From: Tamarix chinensis
Lineage: Eukaryota; Streptophyta; Magnoliopsida; Caryophyllales; Tamaricaceae
NCBI GenBank assembly: GCA_030549775.1
Contig: CM060173.1
Coordinates: 66,282,367-66,346,366, forward strand
DNA length: 64,000 nucleotides
Direction of reading: 5' to 3'
The stretch's first letter is position 1. Each line of letters begins with the position of its first letter. The notes beneath the pieces are model-generated. The model was given only the letters and a program-made list of their open reading frames with translations. It was not told the origin of the DNA and did no database searches. Positions 46,688 through 59,499 of the stretch are shown piece after piece. Position numbers and translations under genes: made by a program.

Positions 46688-49600
46688 ATATGAGATGAGT
46701 GTTGGGCATGTTGGAGTTATTGGTGCCTAATGCCAACATTCCTAGAGCTAGGAGTCCTTTACCACAAGATGGAGAAGTGTTGAATGGTGTAGGGGATGAG
46801 CCAACCAACTATATCTCATATTTTAGAAATTCCCCTAGATTATCATGTAGGAGAAGAGTGGTTAGAAGGGAGTCTTTTAATAACATCAAGTTGGTGATCC
46901 AAGAGTTTGATGGATCCCATAATCCAGACAAGTTTTTGGAATAGGAAATGAGATGTAACTGAATGTTTGAGGCTACGTTTTTGGATGATGAAAAATCCTT
47001 TAAGGTATCTATGCTCATTATTGAAAGGACATGTCTCCTTATACTGGGAAAATTTAGTGCAACATAAAGGGAGGAAAGGCAAGTCCAAAGTTAGGAGTTA
47101 GATGAAAATGAAAAGGTCGATGAGGGAGAGGTTTTTACCATCTTCTTATATTCAAGACCTGAACAAATAAATTTCTTCCTTAATACAAGGTCCCTTGAGT
47201 GTGGACGAGTATATTCAAGGGTTTGAGAGGATCATTATGTAGCTTGGGTCAGAGGAGGTAGAAGAACACATCATGTCTTAATTCATAGGTGGATTGTGGG
47301 TTCATAAGGTTAGGAAAGTGGAGCTCAAGAAATATTATACCTTAGATGAGTTGTTTCATTTAGGTATCAAGGCGGAGAAGCATAAGAAGGATAACAAGAG
47401 CTCAAGTGTTGGGGAGTTGAGGTTGAATGCTTACCCCCTAACAAAGCCCTATGGCCAAACCTTAAAACCAAGAAATTTGATGTTAACGGTAAAGGAAGGC
47501 TAGCATGGGTGAGTCTAGAAGAAATAAGGGTGTGTGGTGCTTTAAGTGCTAAGAAATTAGACACAATCAAAATGAGTGCCCAAATAAGAGGGCGATGACC
47601 TTGCTAGACAAAAAAGAGAGAGAAATTCAGGGAGATGATTTCAAAGATCAATCAACTATAGAGAGAGGGGCCAAGATTGAGGAGGTACCACTAGATGTAG
47701 GGTAATCATTAATGGTAAGGAAGGTATTGCAAACAAGGGAGGCTGTGGAAGTGGAGGCCTAAAGAGATAACATATTTCATACCAAGTGCACCATACATTC
47801 TAAGGTATTCTCCCTCATTATTGACAGAGATAGTTATGCATATGTAGCTTCCTTCACATTAATGGAGAATATTAACTTACCAACAATGAAACATGTTAAG
47901 CCTTATAAGATTTAATGTCTTAATAATGACTCAATAGTTGAAGTCACTAAGCAAACGACTATACCATTTTCCATAGGTAAAACTAATCAAGAAAGTGTTA
48001 TTTGTGATGTCATCCCCATTGATGCTTTTCATTATTTTTTTTGTAGGGCATGGAAATTTGAAAGGATTATTAAGTATGATGGGATAAAATATACATATAG
48101 CTTGATCTATAGTAGCAAAAATATTTTACTCATACCCCTTATTAGTTGCACGTTACATGTTAGAGAGGATAGCAAATGCAATAATGCTTTGTTTGTTGAT
48201 GGGAAGGGGTTAGGAAGTGCCAAAGGGAAGGGAAAGTCCATGTAATTATTGTTAATGGTTGAACCTAATGAGAAGACACATGCACTTGACCCTCGAGTCA
48301 AGCACTTGCTAGGACAGTTTGTGGATGTTTTCCCAATTGAGTTACCTAGCTAATTTCCTCCTATAAAGGGTATCGAGCACCAAAATATTTTTTTTTTCTA
48401 GTGCTACACTCACAAGCAAACCAGGTTATAGGTGCAACCCTAAAGAGGCTAATAGATTTGTAAAGATAAATTGAGGAGTTATTATAAAAGGGTTTAATAT
48501 TGGAATCCCTTAGCCCTTGTGTAAGTCTATCCCACTTTGTACCCAAGAAGGATGGGATATTGTGAATGTGTATAGATAGTAAGGCTATTAACAATATCAC
48601 TATCAAATATATGTATTGCAACCTAAACTTGATGACATGTTGGATTGTTTGCATGGGGAAAATGTATTTCTTAACATTAACTTGAGGAGTAGATACTACC
48701 AAATTTGGATAAAGGATGGGGATCAGTGGAAGATTTCTATCAAGACTATGGGAGGGCTAGATGAATGTTTGGTCATGGCATTTGGACTAACCAATACACA
48801 AAAGACTTTTATGAGGCTCATAGATGAAGACTTTCCACCTTTCATTTCAAAATTTATAGTTGTGTATTTTGATAATATTCTTACATATTCTTTGAGTCAA
48901 GATGATCATGTAATGCACTTAAGTCCTATATTTTTATTCCTTAGGAGTAACAAATTGTATGAAACATTATAAAAGTGTGACTTCTTTGTGCCAAGATTCA
49001 CCTTTCTTGGGTTTTTTGTATCTAAAAAAGGATTGTCTATGGATGAGTCATAGGTGGAGGCAATAAGAACGTGGCCTACAACTACATCCATCACTAATGT
49101 TAGATCCTTTCATGAGCTTGCCTCATTTTCTAAAAGATTCATAAAAGAATTTAGCACACACAAAGCACCCATAACAAAGTTTCTCAAAACGGGGCTTTTT
49201 CAATGGACTAAATCCACTAAAGAAGCCTTCTAGCTTATCAAAAGTAGGTTAAGTGAGGCTCTCATTGTACCCCTACCCAAAATTGACAAAGTGTTTGAGA
49301 TCGAGTGTGATGAAAGTGGAGTAGGCAATGGTTTTTTCCTACTAAAAGAAGGCATGCCAGTGGTTTTCTTTAATGTGAATCTTAATGGTTCAAGATTCAA
49401 TTACAACACTTATGATAAAGAGTTTTATGCTATTGTTAGGGCTTTAGATCATTGGTCAGATTATCTACATAAAAGGATTGCATAAAATTAATTCTAGGCA
49501 TGATAGTAGGGTGGAATTTTTATAGTCTTTTTCATTTGTAGGTAAGTTGAGGAGTAACAAGACAAATATTATAGGAGACGCACTATCTAGGAAGTATTGT

Positions 49601-50959
49601 ATGCTATCACTCCTAAAAGCCAAGGTCTTAGGTTTTAAGTGTCTAAAGGAGTTGTACAAGATAGATGATTACTTTACTAGCTACATGGAAGAATGAGGCA
49701 AGACTTAAGGTCCATACCGAGCGCAAGAAAGGTTTCTTTTCAAGGGCAACAAAGTGTGCATTCCAATGTAGTCCATTCAGGAATTGCTCATTTGAGAAGT
49801 GAATAGGGGAGGTTTGGTAGGTCATTTTGGAATCAACAAAACATTTGATGTACTCCAAAAATATTTCTTTGATACTCAAATGGTTGGGGATATATAATCC
49901 CTCGTGCCTAAGTGCTTTACTTATCAAAGGCCTAAGAGTCACTTCCACCAAGGACTTTACACACTTTTTTCCACCACATGTCACCTTAAGGATTACTTGA
50001 GCAGGGACATCAATGTGGAATTGCTAAAAACACAAAGATGAAATGATGCCATTATGGAAGTTATTGATTAATTCTCTAAGATGACTTATTTTGTCCTATT
50101 CCATAATATGGATATCACATCCTATATCGCTGATCTCTACTTTAGAGAAATAGTTTGATAACATGGTTGTTCAAAGATAATTTTTTCTGATTGAGATACC
50201 AAGTTTCTTAGTTATTTCTATAAAACCTTGTGGATGTTACTTCGTATTAAACTTCTTTAGCACCTCTTACCACTAAGAAATTGATGGTATAAAAAAAATA
50301 CCAACCACACCATCATGATTCTTTTGACGAATTTGGTTCACAAATCCTTGAGACATTGGGATGTCAAGCAATGTCATGATAAATTCTCATACAACTATTA
50401 TCCTACTTATTCCACAAACCACTCACCTTTTGAAGTAGTGTATGGGGTGAATCACACCACACCCATTAATCTCATTCCTTTGCCAATCCCAACACAAAGC
50501 ATTTTTGAAGCAAAATAATGGGCCGCTAAGTTAAAAAAACATTGTATTAACAAGTAAGCGCTAGGAAAAAGAGGGTGAATGACATGAACCATAAAAGGCC
50601 TAACAAGAATAATAAAAGAACAAATTGTTGAACCAAGAGATCTAGTATATCTATATCTTTGAAAAGAAATATTTCCCTCTTGGAGAAAAAACAAACTCAT
50701 GCTAAGGAACGATCAACATTTCAAGGTTCTAGAAAAAATTGGCAACAACGCATATTGGCTTTATCTTCCACATGACATGAGGAATTTCTCCATTACATTC
50801 AACAAAGGACACTTACTCCCTTATCTACATGTCATGCCCTATGAAAATGATCAAGTACATTTTCAAGTTGGAGAAGGTGATGTAGGAGCATCCCAAAATA
50901 AAGATAATCTACTTAATAATTTTTCCAAAATACAACACTTTAAAACACTTTTTATTTAG
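46688..50959 (+). pseudogene. R3 gag-pol polyprotein remnant
   Basis: Gag runs from about 46688, with SLIQGPLSVDEYIQGFERI near 47175-47230 and TLDELFHLGIKAEKHKK at about 47341-47390. The CX2CX4HX4C zinc knuckle at 47538-47579 is complete except for a TAA at its fifth position. Protease shows LIIDRDSYAYVA near 47815. Reverse transcriptase spans about 48400-48960; its catalytic box reads YFDN at 48865-48876 where YxDD is expected. RNase H holds FEIECDESGVG (about 49288-49320) and NYNTYDKEFYAIVRAL. Integrase covers about 49560-50520 with stops, ending at HSPFEVVYGVNH. A GPY/F-like C terminus (HFKVLEKIGNNAYWLYL) lies at about 50717-50770 and runs into the 3' LTR. Inactive. Confidence 0.87.
50870..50880 (+). 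promoter_or_regulatory. R3 polypurine tract
   Basis: GGAGAAGGTGA lies directly before the 3' LTR start TGTAGGAGC. One T interrupts the purines. Confidence 0.55.
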
Positions 50960-51876
50960 GTTATAAACAATAAGATTATATAACAGGCATGCAAAGCCAT
51001 AGAAACAAAAAACACTAGTTATCAAACCATGTTAAGATGAAACCATTTTGGATGCAATATGCCTTCACAAAACTACTCATTAAACTAGCCCCAATATCAC
51101 GCCATTTTATCGCAACAAACCCATGTTCATACCCACCTCTACATTCTTCCATCTTTTTGCAAATTTACCTAAATTTTCAAACGTTTTTCATGTATAATAA
51201 TTAGTGATATTAGGAAGATTAAATGAAGGAGATGAAACATTAATAGCCTTAGGCAACACTAAACTAGCTACCGAGAAGGCCCTCCCTTATTCCTATCAAA
51301 CCAAGATTCCTTTATTAGCTAAGCTTAGTTAAAGTATATTTTTTGACTTTCCTAATATGTATTTTATGTTTTATAACTGTTTTCATAGGTTATAATGACA
51401 ATCATCATGTGATGGATGCCTAGGTAGTGTCAAAACAAATTAGCACTACCTGATTGTAATATTAAAACCTTAGTTAGCTTATGTTAGTACCAACTATGGT
51501 TGAGGGTATAAACAAATCTTCCCATTATGGGTTAGATTTTTTTATATGTCTTGAAGGTGGAATAACACTCATATATAGAGTGGATGGGGATATAGGGAAG
51601 GGAAAATTTGAATATAAAAACACCTCCCTAGTTGTTGAACCAAACCATTCTTATAATTAAGTGTGGTATTGTATATTATCAAAAAATCATACTCCATTTT
51701 GACTAAGAGTTGAAAACATAGTTAGTCGATATAAGTAATTGATTTTGAATGTTTCAAGATCAGGAATCCTCTCAGATTTTCTTTCTTCTTCTCCATATAC
51801 TTTTGGTTTTATTAAAAACTAGCGATTTTCAATACTTACAAATAGCATGGTTCCATTTGTTTAGCAATATGCATCA
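50881..51876 (+). repeat. R3 3' LTR
   Basis: 996 bp, beginning TGTAGGAGCATC and ending AATATGCATCA. It keeps one TATA box (51572-51580) and differs from the 5' LTR by many substitutions and small indels, so the insertion is not recent. Confidence 0.88.
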
Positions 51877-52779
51877 TTTTCATATTGAAGTTCTCACGTA
51901 GTGAGATGAAAAAATAATAATATTAGAATCTATTACCCTTTTATTCTAGATGCATGCCATTAAAAATAATTATTCCCACCTAATTATACACATGAAGGCT
52001 ATTAATTAGATATTTCTTTCATTGGTTATTGTCAAGGTATCTTCTCTTAGAGTTTTGATTACTTCATTTTTTTGTAATAAAAATAAAATAATGTCACTAT
52101 AAAAATTAAAAAATTTAAAGCAACATAAAAAAATAAATACAAGGTACACTGAATAAGAAAAAAAAACATATTGAAAGAAAATAAAATATTAAGAACCAAT
52201 AGAAACAAAAAAATAAAGATTGTACCTTTACCATGTTTTGTGTAGGTATTGTATTTGATGAATGAACCATGGTTACATTTTTGTCCCCACCCAATTTTCA
52301 TAACTTATGATTTTAATTTTACAAGGAGTGTTAAAAATAAAAGGATCCTTGCAATTAGGTGGGAATTTCCTTTTTAAAATCAAAGACACATTATCCCCCA
52401 TTGTTACATTTTTGTCCCCATCCAAATTTTTTCATGTTGGAGCATAATTTTTTTTAAAATTTTGTATACTTAGGAACTTGCTTTCTTGCATCTATGAAGG
52501 GAAAATTCACCTCCACCTTCTTAAAAATTTCTAGAATCTCCTTCTTACCCATAGGTAAAGGGCTAGGAAATGGAAAATAAGGATAAAATAATTAATTTTT
52601 GTTATCTCAGGAGCTATTTCATTGATATCTTCTTCTACATTAAGTGATTATTTCTCTTATTTATTGGTACCATTGTCATCTTTAATCTTATTTAGATCGT
52701 TTAAAATTTTTCAAATTATAGTGGTGATACTAGTCACATTTTCTCTTGGAACTCTTTATGTTTACTTGAGTAACTTCAA
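51877..52779. other. AT-rich stretch without a gene
   Basis: No open frame with recognisable features. TTTTTGTCCCCACCCAA and TTTTTGTCCCCATCCAA phrases recur at about 52278 and 52408, flanking AT-rich DNA; their meaning is unclear. Confidence 0.3.
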
Positions 52780-53990
52780 GGAAACTTGTGCTTGCATTTT
52801 ACCTATAGAATTTTCCCATTAGTTCATTTAAATTTCTAATTTCTTTAGCCCATTTATTATTTCTTGTTGAAATTGAAAAGTGTTAGTGACTAAAGATTTA
52901 ATAATATCCTCTAATGGCATACATCAAATTTATTGTACCATTGCTTATTAAGGATGTTGATTGAAAGTTGGATTTTTTTTGGTTTTAAGTAATAGGATAA
53001 ATTTTAGGCGGTTGGTTATATCCTTGTTTATTTAGGTACGATGGTGGTATTTTATTATTCCCACGTATTAGGTTGGGATTATCCCTCTATCTTTTGTTAT
53101 AATTTGGGGCATAGGGATCATATTCCGTAAGGTTCACCTATCATGTTTACTTGTTTCCCTTCTTATAAAGTAAGAAGTCTACTTATAGCATGGCCCAAAT
53201 ATGAACAAACTCCATACACTTCATTTGACACTGCCCCTTTCTTGACAATTTCAACTGAAGAAGTTAAATAATTTAGTTTTTTATTAAGTACTATTATACT
53301 TGTCTCCTTTACATAGTGGGATAAAAGAGGCAATATTTCTATTTCCAAAATATTAGGAATTTGAGGCAATAGTAGATATTGGCATTTTATCAATAATTGG
53401 GGTATAATTTAATAATGCTACGCTACTAGCACCATCTATCATATTACAATCTGCAAGCATTAGTCCCTAAGAAAAAAATTATTAATAATATCTTATGAAT
53501 TTGATGTTGAGGAAAACTACCACACAATTTCTTCAAGAATATCCAATATTCATATGAAGACTCTCCCCCTTTCTACCTAATACTATATATTAATTCCCTA
53601 AAATTTGTGTCCCTAGATGATGGAACTTATTTATCTAGAAATAAGTTTTATATCAAACCACTTAAAAGTAAGATCAAATAGAAAAAACAAGAACATCTCC
53701 TTCACAGTGTGATTAAAACAAAAAGGAAAAACTTTTAATTTAAGTCGATATACACTTACTCTTGCTTATTTTATATCAAAGAATCCTATATCAAATTCTT
53801 TCATAAACATATTTGGATTAGTAATGAAGCATGATCTAGAGGAGGTAAGGTGTCTAAATTATATAACAATAGGACGTGCACATATCATTCTAGGTATAAT
53901 CTAACACTCATCATGTTCATTGGAATAATTAATGCAAAAGAGATGACAGTTAAAAGTAGGACCATCAAGCTCTTTCAAAGTTCATTTTGC
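52780..53990 (-). pseudogene. Tat/Athila-like gag remnant (R4)
   Basis: Minus-strand translation with frame changes follows the gag of Tat/Athila elements. SYEYWIFLKKLCGSFPQHQI lies at about 53560-53500, and a CNMIDGASSVALLN stretch at about 53455-53410. Then come MPISTIASNSQYFGNR-like residues, a zinc-knuckle remnant GVCSYLGHA near 53200, and a Pro/Asn/Tyr-rich tail including YAPNY and NPNL near 53110-53070. Finally there is a Gln/Leu segment (QFQQEIINGLKKLE) near 52870. No polymerase or LTR of this element is recognised. It is the oldest-looking gag here. Confidence 0.68.
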
Positions 53991-54279
53991 CATCGGTTCT
54001 TTAATAATTTCCTCTAAATTTTACGTTGGTTGTTGCTGGTAAAGCAAACCTTAGGGCTACACCTCTAGCCTCTGAAAATCATCACAATATGTTCTATAGC
54101 ACTCAAATCTCCTATACCCAAGCTTACCTCATTTGTGGCATTGAATCAACTTCCCTATATAATCCTTATCTTGATGGTCTCATCAAAAATGATAGTGTTA
54201 GGTCTCTCTCTTACTACCTCCACTATGGGAACCACTACCAAGATCGTAAATTAGGGTATGTCTCTTCCTCATAAAACAT

Positions 54280-55377
54280 AATCAAACAATAGAAAACAAT
54301 ATTAAAATAATTTAATAGTTGAAATATCAATAATTACCCTACTTCTAGTACTGAAAATTGGGTAGAAGAGAAAGAAAGTTAAAACTCACATAGCCAGGGG
54401 CAAAAGTGTCCATGAAAGGAAACATTAGATGGGTGAGGGTGGTTGCTATTTGTTAGGGTTGATTTTTATTGGGAATTTACTACTAAAAAGGGTAGAGCTA
54501 TCATTGCTCAATGATTGATAATGGAAAACAACGACAAAGATTATGGAGGTTAAGAATAAGGGAATGGTGGTGATAGACTGTTGGGTGTTGGTGGTGGTCT
54601 ACAAGGATACTCATTTTAGTAAAGGGAAGGGTTGTATGAGGGAGCTATGGTAGTTGGGTCAAGGAAGCATAGGTAGGCCATGTTTCATGGAGGCAATGGC
54701 AAGTTGTCTTAATGTAGCTAGGCATGAGGGAGCATAGAGGGTTGATATAGGAGGAGGGTTGCATGGGATGATGATGCTCGGGGTGTTAGTGCTACACAAG
54801 GTTGTCTATTTTTCTATAATGTTCAACAATGGGGAATATGAACCTAGGTAACTTTGTGGTGGCGGCTATGGTTTTTGGATGTGATGGAGCTATGTGAAAG
54901 AGAAAGGTGATGGGGTGCTTTTCTTACGCAAGGAAGGCAGATATTGTGATGGTTGCTAGAGGAAATGGATAGGTTTTCGGCATCTGATGGCTAGTAAAAA
55001 ATAACCAAAGAAGGTTGGGTTAGAAGGAAATGGTGATGGTGGATGGTTTAAAAAATAAAAATAGAAAGGGCTAGAAGAAGGGAGGAAGGAAGAATGAAAT
55101 TGGGGTGTTTGCTTGGAAACAATAAAATAATTAAATAATGGGATTGGGGAGGATTTTAATGGTATGTTAGTGATGGTGAGGTTTACCAAAGATAGGTGTG
55201 GCATGGGTGCAAGGCTAGGGAGGTATGTATTTATAAAGGAAGAGTGTAAGGGGTTAGGTGTCATGAAGGTAGAAGAAAAGAGGCTATGTGTGAGGGATTG
55301 TATAGGTTGAAGAGGAAGGGGGAAGCTGGTTTATGGGGACATGAGGGGAGGGAAAATGAAAAAGAAAAAGAATAAGG
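54280..55377 (-). mobile_element. LTR-like sequence F, left part (host of LTR D)
   Basis: A GA- and GGT-rich block resembles the GA-rich blocks of A, B and C and has no coding signal. It is cut by D; the bases TAAGG just before D compare with TAAGA just after it. The continuation is 63761-64000. Left limit and family are uncertain; about 54010-54280 between R4 and F is unassigned. Confidence 0.35.
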
Positions 55378-56023
55378 TGTAATACCCCAAAATTTTGCAT
55401 CACCTACTCCCTTATCATTAATATGTTAATATGAATCTAATCTCGAATAATTTAGCCTTAACAAAATGTATTAATCCTGAAATCTCAACGTAATATAAAT
55501 CTCTAACCCAGATAAATTATATTTCATAACTCAATCTTAATTCTAGTAAATTTTATCACTAATCGTACCTATTTTAGTTAATTCATAATCTATCTAAAAC
55601 TAATATTAAATCTTTTCCTTTTTTTCCTTTTCTTTCTCCTTTTTCTTTTCCTTTCTCCTTTCTTCTGTCTCCTTTCCACTAGAATTCTTGACTTTATTAT
55701 TCTTATACTTGCAACTTGCACCATCACTCTTACTTCTACTACAACCACCATCATCCATTAGCCTCACCATCTCATGTTGCGGCTACTGCACGCACACCAT
55801 TTCCCTTTTCATTTTCATTTCATGAAACACACACACACACACAACTATCACCCTCATGCTACAGAACCTACCATCTTCTCTACCATCCCCTCATTGAATT
55901 TCTTCTCCACTCTCTTCTACCATCCTTCGTGCCCCAACTACATCATCCCCTTAAATCCTCACTATCACATGCCACACAAGTATATACACAAACACACACG
56001 TGCACACACACACACACACACAC
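55378..56023 (+). mobile_element. Tekay-type LTR D, first piece
   Basis: It starts TGTAATACCCCAAAATTTTG and becomes CT-rich from about 55617 with CA microsatellites. It is interrupted inside a (CA)n run by LTR C. The CT-rich start is the mirror of the GA-rich ends of A, B and C, so D lies in the opposite orientation. Confidence 0.75.
55990..56023. repeat. CA microsatellite, target of LTR C
   Basis: (CA)n with one GTG interruption ends exactly at the start of LTR C. The run continues after C at 60834-60840, so C landed inside it. Confidence 0.9.
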
Positions 56024-56123
56024 TGTAACACCCCCAAAATTCACTACTAAAAAATTTCGTTAATTAAAAGAAAATTAGTGGAAGTAAATTAATAAACTGT
56101 AAATTTTTGGAGTATTACCGCCA

Positions 56124-56169
56124 CACTTAGTACCAGACCGGTTCACTCATACCGTTCTAGTACTAAGTG
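56124..56169. repeat. Conserved 46-base inverted repeat in LTR C
   Basis: It has the same arms and loop as in B. The right arm carries TAGTACTAAGTG, which restores one pair (the sixth) that is mismatched in A and B and loses another. Confidence 0.8.
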
Positions 56170-57659
56170 CTAAGGCTAAAGGAAAATGAAATACAATTTG
56201 CAAGAATTTCAACATACTTAAATCAGAGTAGCGTATAAAACGTTTACAAGAATTTCAACATACTTAAATCAGAGTAGCGTATAAAACGTTTACAAGAATA
56301 AAATCCACCAATGGTGGTTACAGTATCAACATATACATTTAAAACCATAAATTTCAGAGAGAGAGAGAGAAAAACCCTAGTAGTTTTGGATGATTCCTTA
56401 CTCTCCTTCCCGTTGCCCACTTGAGTAGCACCTGAAAAGACCTGCAAGGGACATTGCCCATTGAATAGGCAGGGGCCCCACGAATGGAACCCTTCAGTAC
56501 TACGATACTGAATAACCCTTTAAAGTCCCACTTAAAGGTAGGCCCGCAATGCAACACATGAAACAAGCTACATACATATATAAAATTCACATAATTAACA
56601 TTAACATAGATATCAATAGATCATTGGGAACAATCGGTACTTACGGCCTAAAGCCATGTCATGGTGTAACTCAATACAATCGGGCCTTAAGCCATTATTC
56701 TGTCATCATTCAATCAATCTCATAATTTATATCCATGTGAGTGCGAGAACCCCACTATTATAGCCGGTGGATCGGTCGCTTATAGGGCAGAACGCACCTA
56801 ACCACTATTATTTGCCGGTGGACCGGTCTGGCCCCGACTTACATAGTGTTCCACTATAAGTGATTAGTATTTTCCCATAACTTTATTGACATACAAATCT
56901 AGTTTTATTGAGCTCGGGACCCCCACTATTTTAGCCAGTGGATCGGAATATGTATAATCGTCATCCAGGGCAAAACGCTCCTAGGCCACTATTATATCCG
57001 GTGGATCGGTACTCAATATCATAAGTCAACTGGGCCCGGCTCATCACTATTCCAATTTCATAATTAGTGTTTTTCCTTTCATTAATCAGCACAACAAATC
57101 CATTTGTTTCCTCGGATGGGAGATCAAGAACCCGGGACACAAAGGTACACCGGTCGTACCGGTGCATACAAGCTACTCAATACCCATCAACCACGAACCC
57201 AAGGACGCAAAGGAACCCTAGTCGTATTGGTGCATAAAGCTAACTCAGTACCCTACCGACAAGGACACCTAATCCATAAGTATGCATACCCCCAAACTAG
57301 GTCCCTACAGCTAGAAAGAGTAAGATGTAGGGTCTGGCTGGGGCACAAAGGCACACTAGCAAATACCAGAATAATCGTGGACTAAACCACATCTTTAGGT
57401 AGTGACCCCTAAAGAGTCACCATTCCCGATCTCGAGGTCTTTCACTTAAGTATTAGTGTCTTAATTAAAGGTGATCACAAAAGAGCACAATAATCAGATA
57501 CTTATTCACTTTCCACTATTCAGATATCATTAGTCATTTCTTATTCAAATGATTATCCAAGCTATCACAGAGAAACCATTACGGCCATGCTAATTATCAA
57601 ATACTCTTACTTGGCTAATCAACATTATTTAAATCATATTATAAAGTTCCACAATCACA

Positions 57660-58860
57660 ACAACAAGTTAGGTACAAATTACTTATTTACCCCCTTACTT
57701 ATGTAATTGCCGAGTCATCCATTCCTTATTAACAAATTACCCTGTTACCCTTTAGGTTGCATAATTACCAAATTACCCTTTATCCAATTTAGGTTATCAA
57801 GTTACCTCCTACACTTTTAGATCACCATTCACCCCTCATAATTGCTACACTTAACATATCTCCCATTTGGTTGGTTTGGTTACCAATTTGCCCTTTTCTT
57901 TTATTACAATCAACAACTTGCCCTTGAGTTGGATAAATTACCCATCATCACTATCATGATTACTAATTTGCCCCTTTAGTAGGTTACATAATTACTAACT
58001 TACCCTTTAGTTGGTTAAATTACCATATTGCACCTTTTGTTGGATAAATTACCTAATTGCCCTTCTCCTTTATCATAATTACCATTTTACACCTCAATTA
58101 TTATAATTGCCATTTTACCTTTTCCAATTATTATAAATACCCTTTTAACCTTATTCATAATTACGATTATTAATTTACCCTTCTCCATTCTTATAATTAC
58201 TATATTACCCTTCTCCAATATTTAAAATTACCGTAATGCCCTTTAGTTAGTTAATTTACCTAATTACCCTTCTCTAGTATCATACATTCACACTTATCCA
58301 ATTACCCTTCTATAACCATAATTTAATTACTAAATTATCTTTCGTCATATCATAATTACCAGGTTACCCCTTACTCGCAAATTACCATAATACCCTTTTA
58401 TTTACAAGATTACCACAATACCCTTTTACTTATAAAATTACTATAACCCTCCTTTTTACTTTACAAATTACTAGTTTACCCTTTTAAATCCAAAATTACC
58501 ATATTTATCTTCCCTTACAAAATTACCATTTCGCCCTTCTTTTCCAAATTACCATATTACCCTTTTACTTCCAAAATTACCATAATACCCCTAACTTATA
58601 TAATTACCATTTTCCATTCACTTGTAAAATTACTATATTGCCATTTACTTATAAAATTACCATATTGCCACTTATGTATGAAATTACAATTTTGCCCATC
58701 TTCCTCCAAAATTACCATAATGCCCCTTTACTTGAAAAGTTACCATCTTTTTCTTTTCTCATAAAATTACAATCATACCCCTAACTTATATAATTAGCAC
58801 AATACCCTTTTACTTACAAAATTACCAAAATGCCCCTTTCACTTATAAAACCTCCACTTA
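57660..58860. repeat. Degenerate ATTACC(N)CCCTT array in LTR C
   Basis: About 1.2 kb of 20-30-base units, the counterpart of 41840-43010 in B. Individual units differ but the total length is nearly the same. Confidence 0.88.
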
Positions 58861-59499
58861 ACCTTTTATTATACCACTTTTATGAAATTACCACCACTAC
58901 ATAAAATACCAATATTAGCACTCTATTCTTATCACTTAACTCCACCAACTTGTCATTATTCAACACAATACTCATTAGCAACTACATATATTAGATCCCA
59001 TACTTCATATCACTAAAATACCCTTAGACAATAATAATACACATGCATTAGCAACATAATACATCATAGACAAGCATTTAACATTTCCATCAATAATCAA
59101 CTCCTTCCTTAACTATCATACCTACACATGGTCATGGTTTTCCCTTTTTCTCATCAAAAAATATAACAACCATCTATATATCATGCTAGGCATCATATAA
59201 CATGCATAAAATCATAATAAAATTCCTAATTTGCTAGCATACGTTTCCATGCATTTAAGGGAGGTTTCACGATTACCTTAATCCCGCAAAAAATCAAATC
59301 TTACCGGTATCTCGGTTAAAGATTCAAGCTTTAATTAGCAACTCAACACCTAAAAATAATATCCATCATTATTATGTTAGAAATAAGAATCTAAGCATAA
59401 ACCTTTATAAAATTTAATTAATAAAACACTTAACTTAAAATACTATTATACCTTAAGAATTTTGCATTAAAATACTATATCATGCAGCATGAGCTGCAT

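Larger units (their letters stand above)
45336..51876 (+). mobile_element. Ty3/gypsy LTR retrotransposon R3 with both LTRs
   Basis: The 6541-bp element has a 5' LTR at 45336-46397, primer site, gag-pol and 3' LTR at 50881-51876. Both LTRs start TGTAGGA and end in an ATCA/TGCATCA context. Many shared phrases occur, for example AAAGATAATCTACT near the start and TCATTATGGGTTAGATTTTT inside. The flanks TTTGA and TTTTC do not form a clear target duplication. The gag, polymerase and integrase wording suggests a CRM/Reina-like chromovirus distinct from R1/R2. No full chromodomain is evident at the C terminus. Confidence 0.88.
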
